Positions 23,064-31,915 of a stretch of 64,000 nt of DNA are shown piece after piece. The position numbers and the translations under genes were made by a program. Origin of the DNA: Streptococcus cristatus (GTDB lineage Bacteria > Bacillota > Bacilli > Lactobacillales > Streptococcaceae); NCBI RefSeq assembly GCF_003943465.1, contig NZ_RJPR01000002.1, positions 266,710 to 330,709 of the forward strand, given 5' to 3'. How positions within the stretch are numbered: the first letter of the stretch is position 1; every line of letters begins with the position of its first letter. The notes below the pieces were generated by a model. It was not told where the DNA came from and ran no database searches. It was given only the letters and a program-made list of their open reading frames with translations.

Positions 23064-24176
23064 TTATTTAAAAACTTCGTGAATGTCTTCCGATTTCCAA
23101 CTAGGATCAAGTACAACAAAATCCCTCAACTTACCAGATTTGAGTTTCTTGATGTAGAGTTTAGGTACAAATATCTCAGAAGTAGATTTCGATTTTCTTC
23201 TAGGTTGCTTGAGTAATTCTTGTACTAAATCCCATCTTGATTCTGGTATGATAGAGGGAATTCCATTTTTTAATCGATATTTTGGCTTTTCACCATTATT
23301 TTTCCGTGTTTTATGACTAAAACAATCAACAGTATATGTCTTCTGCATGATGATTTCGCCTTTATATTTCTCGTTTCTGAGAATATTATAAACAGCTAAA
23401 CTTGTCCAACGCTCCAAACCAGTAACTGTTGGTATATGATTGGTCATTAAAGTAGAGGCAATCTCACTTGCAGTCATACCTTCGATGTACGAATCATATA
23501 TTAGGCGAACAATTTTTGCTTCTGTCTCATCTATCACTACTCGACCATACTGGTCTTTCGTATACCCAAGAAGGTTATGGGTAGGAATCATTGGTATCCC
23601 TCTTTTAAAGCGTTCAATGACAGACCATGTAATTGACGCACTTTTTTGTTCACTCTCACCTTGAGCTACTATGGCCATAATACCAAGAATGAATTCACTA
23701 TTCGTATCAAGTGTATTCAAATTTATATCTTCGATATATATTCCAACTGGAGGGGATAGTGCCTTCAACTCTCGGTAAATACTAATGAAATCTAGCTGAT
23801 TACGAGCAAACCTGCTAACACTCTTAACGATTATCAAGTCAATCTTCCCACATCTACAATCATGAAGCATCTGTTGGAATTGTTCACGTCGTTTGATTGA
23901 TGTTCCTGATGCACCTTGGTCAGCATAGATTCCAGCCATTATCCAATCAGGATTACTATTGATTCTTTCAGTATAGGTTTGTTTTTGAAGTTCAAAACTA
24001 CCTGACTGAGATTCGTCAAAAGTACTTACTCGACAATATGCAGCAACACGTAACTTCTTAGTTTTAACATCAGTGAACTCTCGCTTTGCAGGAATAATTT
24101 CAACAGTTCTCTCAGATACAAATGCATCTCGAATTTTCTTCTGTTGACGGGTAATTTTAGAATTCCGTCTTACCAT
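23064..24176 (-). CDS. Serine site-specific recombinase/integrase
   Basis: A 370-residue serine recombinase with resolvase domain (RVAAYCRVST with nucleophile Ser51; IKSVSRFARN about residue 118) and recombinase domain (from about 190, GYTKDQYGRVVIDETEAKIV and GEIIMQKTY). It has a 42-residue N-terminal extension and stops early: the cysteine zinc ribbon and long coiled coil of large serine integrases are not visible. Ribosome site AAAGGAGG. It lies about 900 bp from the chromosome junction in comEC and is the obvious candidate for integrating the element there. Ends of the catalytic domain are intact. Confidence 0.9.
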   Translation of the reverse strand: MVRRNSKITRQQKKIRDAFVSERTVEIIPAKREFTDVKTKKLRVAAYCRVSTFDESQSGSFELQKQTYTERINSNPDWIMAGIYADQGASGTSIKRREQFQQMLHDCRCGKIDLIIVKSVSRFARNQLDFISIYRELKALSPPVGIYIEDINLNTLDTNSEFILGIMAIVAQGESEQKSASITWSVIERFKRGIPMIPTHNLLGYTKDQYGRVVIDETEAKIVRLIYDSYIEGMTASEIASTLMTNHIPTVTGLERWTSLAVYNILRNEKYKGEIIMQKTYTVDCFSHKTRKNNGEKPKYRLKNGIPSIIPESRWDLVQELLKQPRRKSKSTSEIFVPKLYIKKLKSGKLRDFVVLDPSWKSEDIHEVFK

Positions 24177-24248
24177 TGGTTTTACCTCCTTTCTAGAAAT
24201 CTACATAATAATTATATATATTAACTACGTTTTTCTAAATTAGAAGAT

Positions 24249-24282
24249 AAAAAATGACCTAACCAAAAATCAGGCCATTTAT
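24249..24282 (-). terminator. Terminator after the CpXC gene
   Basis: AAATGGCCTGA and TAGGTCATTT form an imperfect stem with a T run on the minus strand, 23 nt past the leftward stop at 24305 and before the recombinase promoter region. Confidence 0.65.
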
Positions 24283-24304
24283 ACTTATAAATAGATTTTG
24301 AATT

Positions 24305-24961
24305 TTATGCCAAACTGGTACGAAAGAATGATTCCGCCCATCTAGAGTCTATGTAATATGTGTTAGTTTCTAGGTCTTCAACATCAGCAAGGTAGTACTC
24401 ATATTGTTCTTGAGAAAAGTCGAGAGATGCTACTGCAATCTGGTTATTAATAAACATAAATTGATAGTTTTCATGTCCAACCTTGGTGAAAACCATATGT
24501 TCATAGTTAAACTGAATATCACCATCCTCAAGAGGACTATTCATATACTTCATAAGCTCAATTGCTCTATCATCATACCCTACTGAAACAATCTGTACCT
24601 TCTCAACGAAAGACTCTATATCCGAAACTACTCGAATTCTATACTCACTGAGATTGACACCCTCTGAAATCAAAGAGCATATTTGCATTGAAAGTACATC
24701 AACATTACCATCTGCACAATACTGAATAATTGTTTTTTGTTCTTCATCTACTACGACTGTTGGGTAATCAATTAGCACCTTGTGGTTACAGTTATGGCAA
24801 GTAAACTTAAAGAAATCCCAGTCTAAAATAGCAGAAATAATCTCAGGAGTCTTCGCCGCATAAACCCTATCAAATCTTTCAAATGTACTTTGTTTTCCAC
24901 AATTGCTGCAGCTTGTTCTTGTTAAAAAAATTGTTGTCATTCTAATTTTCCTCTTCATCAT
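24305..24961 (-). CDS. CpXC domain protein
   Basis: A 218-residue protein with two cysteine pairs, CSNCGKQSTF (about residues 18-27) and FTCHNCNHKVLIDYP (about 53-67), the signature of the CpXC domain, probably zinc-binding. The remaining 140 residues are unrecognised and acidic. It is the last gene before the comEC junction, read leftwards and with its own terminator. ATG start at 24961 or, less probably, a Met two or six codons later. Function unknown. CpXC proteins often travel with mobile elements. Its place at the very edge suggests cargo or an integration accessory. Confidence 0.75.
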   Translation of the reverse strand: MMKRKIRMTTIFLTRTSCSNCGKQSTFERFDRVYAAKTPEIISAILDWDFFKFTCHNCNHKVLIDYPTVVVDEEQKTIIQYCADGNVDVLSMQICSLISEGVNLSEYRIRVVSDIESFVEKVQIVSVGYDDRAIELMKYMNSPLEDGDIQFNYEHMVFTKVGHENYQFMFINNQIAVASLDFSQEQYEYYLADVEDLETNTYYIDSRWAESFFRTSLA

Positions 24962-25065
24962 TATTAAGTAAGCAACTTGCTCTCACTTATTATATTCGCA
25001 ATGCAAAATAAATTTTGGAATTTTTTTCAAAAAAAAGTTAAATTGTATTGTATCAATTTCAGAAC

Positions 25066-26748
25066 TCACACTTCCGTGTGGGTCAAAACCAGCACATCCA
25101 AGCGGCTCACTCCCCGACTTTTCAGATAGGGAATCAAGGTCTTTTCTGCATTTGTCGAAGAAACCCGCTTCTGCCATGCTTCTTTCTTGCCAATTTCAAC
25201 CCGACCACCCACATCAATCAGAACAGATTTCCCCCGCCAATCACGTAAGAAAATGCTATCTCCCTGCCCAATATCAATAACTGTAATTTCATTTTGAAAG
25301 GGATGCTTAGTGAGGAAAAATAGCAGAGCAAGAACCAAGCTAAGTAAGGTCACAACTTTCTTCTGTCTGCGAAAATCATAGAGCATGCCTAGAGTGACAA
25401 GCAGACCTAGCATCATCCAGATAGATGGCTGACCAAAAACCACTGGCCGTGAGGAAATAGACGCCGTCCAACGGATTAGCCCTTCCAACAGTTCAAATAA
25501 GACATTGACCTGAGTGATTTTCAAAAGAGGTGATAGGGCAAAAATAAAGGTCAGGGCTGGAAGCATAAAAAGATCAAAAACAACTGAGAATAGAAAGGTC
25601 AGCAGAATAGACCAAGGCTGAAACTCTGAAAAATAGAAAATCAGAATCGGTAGAATTCCCAGTGAAATGGTCAGACTTTCTGCCAGCACCTTTCTTATAG
25701 GAGGTAAATGCTCAAAATCCATGATAGAGATGACAAAAGCATAGGCGCAGGAAAGAACGCCACCCGTCGTCAAGAGAAAATTTGGCATGAAAATGGCTAA
25801 GAGCATGATTGTCAAAGCAAAGTTGTCTAGCTTAGTCACACCAAACTGCGAGAGCAGCTTTTGTACTAAACTCCTCACGACTGACACTGAAAAGCCCGTC
25901 AAACCCGCATAAATGAAGGAAAAAGGGAGCTGTATCCAATCAACAATTTCTCTTTTCAAACCAGATTTGAGGAGAATCCTGCGAAAACCATCCATGAAAT
26001 AGCCGACCTGCATCCCAGATAGGGCAAAGAGATGGATAATCCCCAGACTGGAATAAAGTTCATTCATCTCAGCAAAATCTGTGTCCAAATCGCCAAACAA
26101 GAGTCCAGTCATATAATGGTTCATGGGACTAGGAAAGTTTTCTTTGATGTAAACTAAGGCTTTTCTCCGCCAAACCGACAGCCAGTCCCAAGGATTAAGA
26201 CTGCTAAATTGCTGAGTAGACTTGATTTGATTGATTTTCAAAATCCTGTAAATCCCCTGCGTTTTCAGATAAGCTCGATAGTCAAAACCTGAAAAATTGC
26301 GCTGGTCTTCTGCTAAACTGAGTTCTCCATCAATCTTCACAAGGAGTTGATCGCTCAGCTTTTGAAAAGCTTGTTTTTCCTTTTCTGACTGGATTTTATA
26401 AAAAGCCTGATAGGTTCGACCATTGGAATAACCACGAAAAGAAATCGAATCGCCATTGACTTTAATTGTATCTGGCTTGATCACAATGGCAGATATGGTT
26501 TTCGGTTCATCTTGAAAGGCTTGATTAGCCATTTCTCTCCGAAATAGGAAGAATCCTGCAAAGAGACTCAAGAACACCAAAACAAGTAGACTATTCTTCA
26601 TCGGATAAAGCCAAAAGAGTCGAACAAGGAGAACTGCTAAACCTAGATAGGCTGGTAGACTACTAGTGTAAATCGCAAAGTAGGTCAGCACCAGCAAAAG
26701 ACAAAAATAGATGGGTTTGATGGGAAATTTATTTATCCACTGTGACAT
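25066..26748 (-). pseudogene. comEC: comEC, DNA uptake channel, truncated by element insertion
   Basis: 560 residues remain of a protein usually about 745 long in streptococci. The N-terminal OB-like region and the polytopic competence domain (about residues 200-480) are complete. The C-terminal metallo-beta-lactamase-like nuclease domain starts (ITVIDIGQGDSIFLRDW, about 485) but is cut at LVLTHT, inside the HxHxDH metal motif, by the element. ComEC carries single-stranded DNA across the membrane, so this allele should not support natural transformation. The missing 3' part should lie beyond the left end of the element. It overlaps comEA by 20 nt. Confidence 0.95.
25067..25085. other. Element-chromosome junction in comEC (att site)
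   Basis: Read leftwards comEC is normal up to LVLTHT, where relatives continue with DTDH; here it becomes EV and a stop. The switch is therefore at about 25,072-25,080. CACAC (25067-25071) and GTGTG (25076-25080) form a small inverted repeat round the junction, as expected for a serine recombinase crossover with a short core. The partner junction must lie left of base 1. Confidence 0.75.
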
Positions 26749-27424
26749 AGTCTTTTAACTTTTCTAAGGTTTTTGCACCGATTCCTGAAACATTTTTCAG
26801 CTCATCTACTGACTTAAACTTGCCATTGGCTTCCCGATAAGAGATGATATCTTGCGCTTTCTTTTGACCGATTCCTGAAACTGTCTGAAGTTCAGCTTCG
26901 GTCGCCGTATTAAGATTGACCAAGCCAGACTTCCCTTTCTCTGTTCCCCCATTTCCAGCTGGCGTCTGACTAGTTTGCGTCACATCTGCTCCTTCCTCAC
27001 CGACTTTAGCTACATAGACAACTGCCTCATCTGTTAATTTTTGAGCCTGGTTGATGGATTTTGACTCAGCATCCGGCAGTAAACCACCTGCTTTTTGTAG
27101 AGCATCGTGCACACGCGCTCCTGCCTGCAACTGATAAACTCCTGGATTTTTGACAGCTCCTTTGACATCAACGGTTACTTCTTTCTCAGATTCCTCTGAA
27201 TCCATATCTTTTTCTGAATCGATTTTTTCTTGATTCGCACTTCTTTTTTCTGCATTGGTTTCAGATGAAGCTGATGTAACCACTCCCTGAGCCAGTGCAC
27301 TGACTTGATTCTGTGGCTGAGCATTGCCCTTCAGCAAGAAAAAGCCAGCCAAGACGACTCCTATCAAAGAAATCCCAACAAAAATCTTGTATTCCTTTAA
27401 TTTTTCAACTATTTCTTCAAACAT
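26729..27424 (-). CDS. comEA: ComEA DNA receptor for competence
   Basis: A 231-residue membrane-anchored DNA-binding protein. It has an N-terminal transmembrane segment (about residues 13-31, IFVGISLIGVVLAGFFLL), a charged linker and a SLBB-like part (KNPGVYQLQAGARVHDALQ, about 93-111). It ends in a tandem helix-hairpin-helix (LNTATEAELQTVSGIGQKKA and VSGIGAKTLEKL, to the C-terminus). It binds incoming double-stranded DNA outside the cell. An intact competence box lies 22 nt upstream. The gene itself is undamaged although its partner comEC is broken. Confidence 0.96.
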   Translation of the reverse strand: MFEEIVEKLKEYKIFVGISLIGVVLAGFFLLKGNAQPQNQVSALAQGVVTSASSETNAEKRSANQEKIDSEKDMDSEESEKEVTVDVKGAVKNPGVYQLQAGARVHDALQKAGGLLPDAESKSINQAQKLTDEAVVYVAKVGEEGADVTQTSQTPAGNGGTEKGKSGLVNLNTATEAELQTVSGIGQKKAQDIISYREANGKFKSVDELKNVSGIGAKTLEKLKDYVTVDK

Positions 27425-27445
27425 AATTTTTCTCCTTTATCTTTA

Positions 27446-27453
27446 TATTCGTA
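27446..27453 (-). promoter_or_regulatory. ComX/SigX competence box (TACGAATA)
   Basis: TACGAATA on the minus strand, 22 nt upstream of the comEA ATG, is the exact consensus for the streptococcal competence sigma factor. It shows late-competence control of comEA-comEC. No sigma-70 promoter is obvious nearby. Confidence 0.85.
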
Positions 27454-27509
27454 AAAGAAAAGGGAAAATATAAAAATCTGAAACAAAGTTCCAAATATAA
27501 ATAAGAAAA

Positions 27510-27544
27510 AACTAAAACAGCCTTTAGATAAAAATCTAAAAGCA
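27510..27544 (-). terminator. Terminator after plsC
   Basis: GCTTTTAGAT and ATCTAAAGGC pair round a TTTT loop (27521-27544) and are followed by TGTTTTAGTTTTTT on the minus strand, directly past the plsC stop. Confidence 0.75.
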
Positions 27545-27551
27545 GTTAGCA

Positions 27552-28292
27552 TTATTTTCTATGCTTATCTGGATCCCAGACAAAGCTTGCAAGGAAACTA
27601 AAAATGAAGGTCAGAATACCAATCAAAGCGGCTGGAATAAAGGCCAGTGCTCTTAAAATCCGCCAGAAGATATTTGGTTTTTTACCTGTCTGATAAGGCG
27701 CCACTTCTGCATCCAAGCGGTCAAACTCCGCCTGAATCCGACGAGCCACTTCTTCCACTCCTTCATCGTTCATCTTTTTGATATCAGAAATATCAATTGG
27801 ATTGCCGAAGTTCATGTCCACGCGCTCCCCAGCTGCCAAGCCTTTGAGGCTCATGGGACCAGCATAGACAACTGGCATGATCCGAACCTTAGCCATCTTA
27901 GCAATCACTGCTACTCCTCCCTTGACATCCGTAGAATGGCGGCTGCCGCTTGGGAACATAATCAGGGAACGATTGCTCTTTTTCAGCATATTGACAGGGT
28001 ACTTGATCGCTGACGGACCAGGATTTTCCCGGTCGATAGGAAAGGCACCACACATGCGAATCCACCAGCCGAACACCCGATTTTCAAAGAGCTGTTTCTT
28101 GGCCATGAAAATGAACTGCTTGGGCTTGGTCGCAAAAGCCATGTAAACAGGATCCCACCAGGTCCGGTGAGGGGCAACCAAGATATAATTTTCATCTTTT
28201 GAAGGAATCTTCTCTTTATTATGGTAATGGGCATTGCCATTCAAAGCCCAGAGGATAAAAATTACCAATCCTCGCAAATAGGTATAAAACAT
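27552..28292 (-). CDS. plsC: 1-acyl-sn-glycerol-3-phosphate acyltransferase
   Basis: A 246-residue PlsC-type acyltransferase making phosphatidic acid from lysophosphatidic acid. Catalytic HX4D is APHRTWWDP (about residues 36-44). The second conserved block is FPSGSRHS (about 113-120), slightly changed from the usual EGTRS. The third is VYAGPM. An N-terminal hydrophobic stretch and a C-terminal membrane segment (FIPAALIGILTFIFSFLASF) anchor it. It is a single gene with its own terminator, divergent from the ATPase gene. Housekeeping phospholipid synthesis, no anomaly. Confidence 0.9.
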   Translation of the reverse strand: MFYTYLRGLVIFILWALNGNAHYHNKEKIPSKDENYILVAPHRTWWDPVYMAFATKPKQFIFMAKKQLFENRVFGWWIRMCGAFPIDRENPGPSAIKYPVNMLKKSNRSLIMFPSGSRHSTDVKGGVAVIAKMAKVRIMPVVYAGPMSLKGLAAGERVDMNFGNPIDISDIKKMNDEGVEEVARRIQAEFDRLDAEVAPYQTGKKPNIFWRILRALAFIPAALIGILTFIFSFLASFVWDPDKHRK

Positions 28293-28449
28293 AAACTCTC
28301 CTTATTTCAAACTGTGATTGTACTTGAAATTTATTACATCCTTTCCCATTATACCTTATACCCTTATAGTCTGCAATATTTTTCCAAACTTTGGCTGTAA
28401 CAGCTGATTCTGATAGCCATTTCCTTAAAAAAATGGTATTATTAATCTC

Positions 28450-30789
28450 ATGAACAAGAAAGAATTAATCGGTTTAAACCAAACCCAAGTAGATGAAAAG
28501 ATTTCGCAGGGCTTGACCAACGATTTTACAAGTGACACCAGCACCAGTAACTGGCAAATCGTTAAGCGGAATGTTTTCACCCTTTTTAATGCCCTTAACT
28601 TTGTTATTGCTCTAGCCTTGGTCTCTGTCCAAGCCTGGAGCAATCTGGTCTTCTTCGCAGTCATCAGCTTTAACGCCGTCACTGGTATTATTACGGAGCT
28701 GCGGGCCAAACACATGATTGACAAGCTCAATCTGGTCAGCCGAGAGCTGGTCACAGTCATCCGTGACGGCCAGGAAGTCAAAATTCAGCCAGAAGAAATT
28801 GTGCTGGGCGACCTGATTAAGCTGTCAGCCGGCGAGCAAATTCCCAGTGATGCTCGTGTAGTAGAGGGTGTTGCAGAGGCCAATGAAGCTATGCTGACAG
28901 GTGAGAGTGATTTGGTTCTCAAGGAAAAAGGCGCTGAGCTGCTGTCTGGTAGCTTTCTGGCTAGTGGGCAGATCTATGCTGAGGTGCATCATGTCGGTGC
29001 AGACAACTATGCTAACAAGCTCATGACTGAAGCTAAAACCCTCAAACCTATCAACTCGCGCATTCTATACAATCTTGCGAAAATTTCCCGCTTTACCGGA
29101 AAAATCATCATTCCTTTCGGATTGGCTCTCTTCTTTGAAGCCCTAATGATAAAGGGATTGCCTGTCAAAAACTCTGTCATTACCAGCTCGACAGCTCTTT
29201 TGGGTATGCTGCCTAAGGGAATCGCCCTGCTGACAGTCACTTCACTCCTGACAGCTGTCATCAAGCTCGGCATGCGCAAGGTGCTTGTTCAGGAAATGTA
29301 TTCTGTTGAGACCTTAGCTCGGGTGGATACTCTCTGCCTGGACAAGACCGGGACAATTACCCAAGGTAAGATGACTGTTGAAGCCTTGCATAGTCTGTCA
29401 GATAAGTTTTCTGATGAGACCGTCGGTCAAATCTTAGCAGCCTACATCCAAACCAGCGAGGATAATAACCCAACAGCCCAGGCTATCCGCAAGGGCTACG
29501 GCCACCTGGAACACACCTATACTAGCGACAATGTCATCCCATTTTCTAGTGACCGAAAATGGGGCGCTATGCATTTATCCAGTGTCGGAACCATTTTTCT
29601 GGGAGCGCCCGAAATGCTGCTGGACAGCAATCCTGCAGCGGTTGGAGAGGCCCAAAAACGCGGATCGCGGGTTTTGGTGCTAGCTCACAGCGACCAAGTG
29701 CTAGACAAACACAGTATCCAACTGCCTGAAGATATGATCGCTTTAGCTGTTCTGGAAATCACTGACCCTATTCGGGAGGGAGCGGCTGAGACCTTGGACT
29801 ACCTACGCTCTCAGGATGTTGATCTAAAAATCATCTCTGGTGACAATCCTGTGACCGTTTCCCATATCGCGAGCCAGGCTGGATTTGCCAACTACGACAG
29901 CTACATCGACTGCTCTAAAATCAGCGATCAAGAACTGGTTGAGCAAGCAGAAGAAACAGCCATCTTCGGCCGAGTTTCTCCTCATCAGAAGAAGCTGCTC
30001 ATCCAAACTCTTAAGGCCGCTGGTCGAACAACAGCTATGACGGGAGATGGTGTTAATGATATCTTAGCCTTGCGTGAAGCAGACTGCTCCATCGTCATGG
30101 CAGAGGGCGACCCCGCAACTCGGCAAATTGCTAACTTGGTTCTTCTGAACTCCGACTTTAATGATGTCCCTGAGATTCTTTTTGAAGGCCGCCGGGTCGT
30201 TAACAATATCGGCCGGATTGCTCCGATTTTCTTCATCAAGACCATTTATTCCTTTATACTGGCTATTATCTGTATCGCCAGTATTCTGCTAGGCAAGCCA
30301 GAATATCTATTGATTTTCCCATTCATCCCGATTCAAATCACCTTGATTGACCAGTTTGTCGAAGGTTTCCCACCCTTTGTCCTCACCTTTGAACGCAATA
30401 TTAAGCCGGTTGAAAAGCACTTCCTCAAACGCTCCCTGCAGCTAGCTCTGCCAAGTTCCCTCATGATTATCTTCAGCGTGCTATTTGTCCGTATCTGGGG
30501 CAGCAGCCATGGCTGGAGCGACATTGAAATGGCAACACTGACCTACTACTTACTAGGCAGCATCAGCTTCCTGTCCGTCATCCGGGCCTGCCTACCACTC
30601 AACCTCTGGCGCGCTCTTCTGATCATTTTTTCAGTCGCAGGCTTCTATCTATCCGCCTTTGTTCTGCAACACCTTTTGGAAATTGCAACGCTGACAGCCG
30701 CAACCTTGCCAGTCTATCTGATTCTCATGGTTTTCTTTATCGGAATTTTCATCGCTTGTACTATCAAGCAAAAATATGAATTCAACTAA
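28450..30789 (+). CDS. P-type cation-transporting ATPase (CtpE-like)
   Basis: A 779-residue P-type ATPase with phosphorylation motif LDKTGTITQG (Asp about residue 298), actuator motif MLTGESD (about 152), hinge TGDGVNDILALREAD (about 532) and membrane motif GMLPKGIALLT (about 256). The PKG motif in place of CPC and the absence of metal-binding heads exclude heavy-metal pumps; the pattern is closest to CtpE-like calcium exporters. It also has a strong C-terminal cluster of about six membrane segments. GC content is visibly higher than the neighbouring lac genes. A clear terminator follows. Substrate not proven here. Confidence 0.85.
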   Translation: MNKKELIGLNQTQVDEKISQGLTNDFTSDTSTSNWQIVKRNVFTLFNALNFVIALALVSVQAWSNLVFFAVISFNAVTGIITELRAKHMIDKLNLVSRELVTVIRDGQEVKIQPEEIVLGDLIKLSAGEQIPSDARVVEGVAEANEAMLTGESDLVLKEKGAELLSGSFLASGQIYAEVHHVGADNYANKLMTEAKTLKPINSRILYNLAKISRFTGKIIIPFGLALFFEALMIKGLPVKNSVITSSTALLGMLPKGIALLTVTSLLTAVIKLGMRKVLVQEMYSVETLARVDTLCLDKTGTITQGKMTVEALHSLSDKFSDETVGQILAAYIQTSEDNNPTAQAIRKGYGHLEHTYTSDNVIPFSSDRKWGAMHLSSVGTIFLGAPEMLLDSNPAAVGEAQKRGSRVLVLAHSDQVLDKHSIQLPEDMIALAVLEITDPIREGAAETLDYLRSQDVDLKIISGDNPVTVSHIASQAGFANYDSYIDCSKISDQELVEQAEETAIFGRVSPHQKKLLIQTLKAAGRTTAMTGDGVNDILALREADCSIVMAEGDPATRQIANLVLLNSDFNDVPEILFEGRRVVNNIGRIAPIFFIKTIYSFILAIICIASILLGKPEYLLIFPFIPIQITLIDQFVEGFPPFVLTFERNIKPVEKHFLKRSLQLALPSSLMIIFSVLFVRIWGSSHGWSDIEMATLTYYLLGSISFLSVIRACLPLNLWRALLIIFSVAGFYLSAFVLQHLLEIATLTAATLPVYLILMVFFIGIFIACTIKQKYEFN

Positions 30790-30795
30790 AATTCG

Positions 30796-30824
30796 CACCT
30801 GACTGTTTCTGTCAGGTGTTTTTT
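30796..30824 (+). terminator. Terminator after the P-type ATPase gene
   Basis: CACCTGAC and GTCAGGTG form a perfect stem with a six-T tail, 7 nt past the stop. Confidence 0.92.
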
Positions 30825-30847
30825 CCTATAAAATTTCTCTTTCTTCT

Positions 30848-30875
30848 TTGGAATAGCACCTAATCATGCTATAAT
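30848..30875 (+). promoter_or_regulatory. Promoter of the tRNA methyltransferase operon
   Basis: TTGGAA (30848-30853), 16-bp spacer, TATAAT (30870-30875), 6 nt before the ATG at 30882. The transcript would be nearly leaderless, which is unusual and worth noting. Confidence 0.65.
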
Positions 30876-30881
30876 GTTGGT

Positions 30882-31628
30882 ATGACAGAAACAAAATTAA
30901 AAGACGGAGAAAGAGTCAACCAACTCTTTTCCACTGATATAAAAATCATTCAAAATAGCGAGGTTTTTAGCTATTCAGTCGATAGTGTCCTGCTTTCTCG
31001 CTTTCCAAAATTACCCAAACGAGGGCTCATCGTCGATCTCTGCGCTGGAAACGGGGCTGTTGGTCTCTTTGCTAGCACACGGACTCAGGCCCAGATTCTA
31101 GCGGTGGAAATTCAGGAACGTTTGGCAGATATGGCCCAGCGTTCCATTGAATTAAATCACCTTACTCAACAGATGCAGGTCATCCATGACGACTTGAAAA
31201 ATCTAGGCGCCCATATATCTGGCAGTAAGGTTGACATCATTCTCTGCAATCCTCCCTATTTCAAGGTAGATGAACATTCCAATCTTAACGGCAGTGAGCA
31301 TTATCTGCTAGCGCGTCACGAAGTTGCTACCAATTTAGAAGAAATTTGCACGATTGCCCAGCGAGTCCTCAAGTCTAACGGTCGTCTAGCTATGGTTCAT
31401 CGGCCAGATCGCTTTTTAGATATTTTAGAAACCATGAAAAACCATAATCTAGCGCCCAAGCGCATCCAGTTTGTCTATCCCAAGCAGGGGAGAGAAGCCA
31501 ATATGCTCTTAATTGAAGCTATTAAAGATGGTTCACCGGACGGCCTGAAAATCCTCCCGCCCCTCTTTATCCACGAGCAAGATGGCAGCTATACACCAGA
31601 AATTCAAGAGATTTACTATGGAAAATAA
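30882..31628 (+). CDS. trmN6: tRNA1(Val) adenine-37 N6-methyltransferase family protein
   Basis: A 248-residue class I methyltransferase. The SAM site is [13 protein letters not shown] (about residues 51-63) and the N6-adenine motif is ILCNPPYF (about 124-131), followed by the typical LLARHE segment. It matches the TrmN6/YfiC family, which modifies adenine 37 of tRNA-Val. A near-leaderless promoter lies upstream and its end overlaps a GIY-YIG gene by 11 nt, a pairing conserved in streptococci. The substrate is assigned from family. Confidence 0.87.
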   Translation: MTETKLKDGERVNQLFSTDIKIIQNSEVFSYSVDSVLLSRFPKLPKRGLIVDLCAGNGAVGLFASTRTQAQILAVEIQERLADMAQRSIELNHLTQQMQVIHDDLKNLGAHISGSKVDIILCNPPYFKVDEHSNLNGSEHYLLARHEVATNLEEICTIAQRVLKSNGRLAMVHRPDRFLDILETMKNHNLAPKRIQFVYPKQGREANMLLIEAIKDGSPDGLKILPPLFIHEQDGSYTPEIQEIYYGK

Positions 31629-31881
31629 AGCCTATATGTACGTCCTTGAATGCGGAGATGGCTCCCTCTACACAGGCTATACAACTGATGTAGAAGCTCG
31701 TCTCAAAACACATCAGGCTGGAAAAGGAGCCAAGTACACCCGCGCCCGATTGCCCGTCACGCTTATCTATCAAGAAGAATACCCCGACAAATCTGCAGCC
31801 ATGTCGGCTGAAGCCCTCTTCAAAAAAAAGAAACGAGCTGAAAAACTAGCTTATATAGAAGAAAAACGTAGTAAGTCCTAA
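31618..31881 (+). CDS. GIY-YIG domain protein (YhbQ/UPF0213 type)
   Basis: A small nuclease-fold protein of 87 residues. [18 protein letters not shown] (about residues 7-24) carries the GIY-YIG core with the second part as YTGY, then [14 protein letters not shown] set the start at ATG 31618, which overlaps the methyltransferase end; a longer frame runs into that gene. Family members are UPF0213-type with a proposed nucleic-acid role. The stop sits within the downstream terminator loop. Confidence 0.88.
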   Translation: MENKAYMYVLECGDGSLYTGYTTDVEARLKTHQAGKGAKYTRARLPVTLIYQEEYPDKSAAMSAEALFKKKKRAEKLAYIEEKRSKS

Positions 31882-31898
31882 AAATTACTACGTTTTTT
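31866..31898. terminator. Bidirectional terminator between GIY-YIG gene and lacD
   Basis: ACGTAGTAA (31866-31874) pairs with TTACTACGT (31885-31893). T runs on both strands make it serve the rightward gene and, read leftwards, lacD, whose stop lies 18 nt away. Confidence 0.88.
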
Positions 31899-31915
31899 GA
31901 ATTCTAAAATCAAGA

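Larger units (their letters stand above)
1..25075. mobile_element. mef(A)/msr(D) phage-like chimeric element (phi1207.3/Tn1207.1 type), right part
   Basis: The region holds a phage replication module, a restriction-modification island, a UmuC-like polymerase cassette, mef(A)-msr(D) and a serine recombinase, and it ends inside comEC. Gene order from the Y-family polymerase through msr(D) and mef(A) to the recombinase spans about 7.2 kb. This matches what is known of Tn1207.1, the defective pneumococcal relative of phi1207.3, which also sits in comEC (celB). The other end, with structural and lysis genes, lies left of base 1. Composition is mosaic: the stretch from about 9,950 to 15,720 is clearly richer in A and T than the replication genes on its left. 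The identity is inferred from gene content and insertion site, not from an alignment. Confidence 0.85.
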
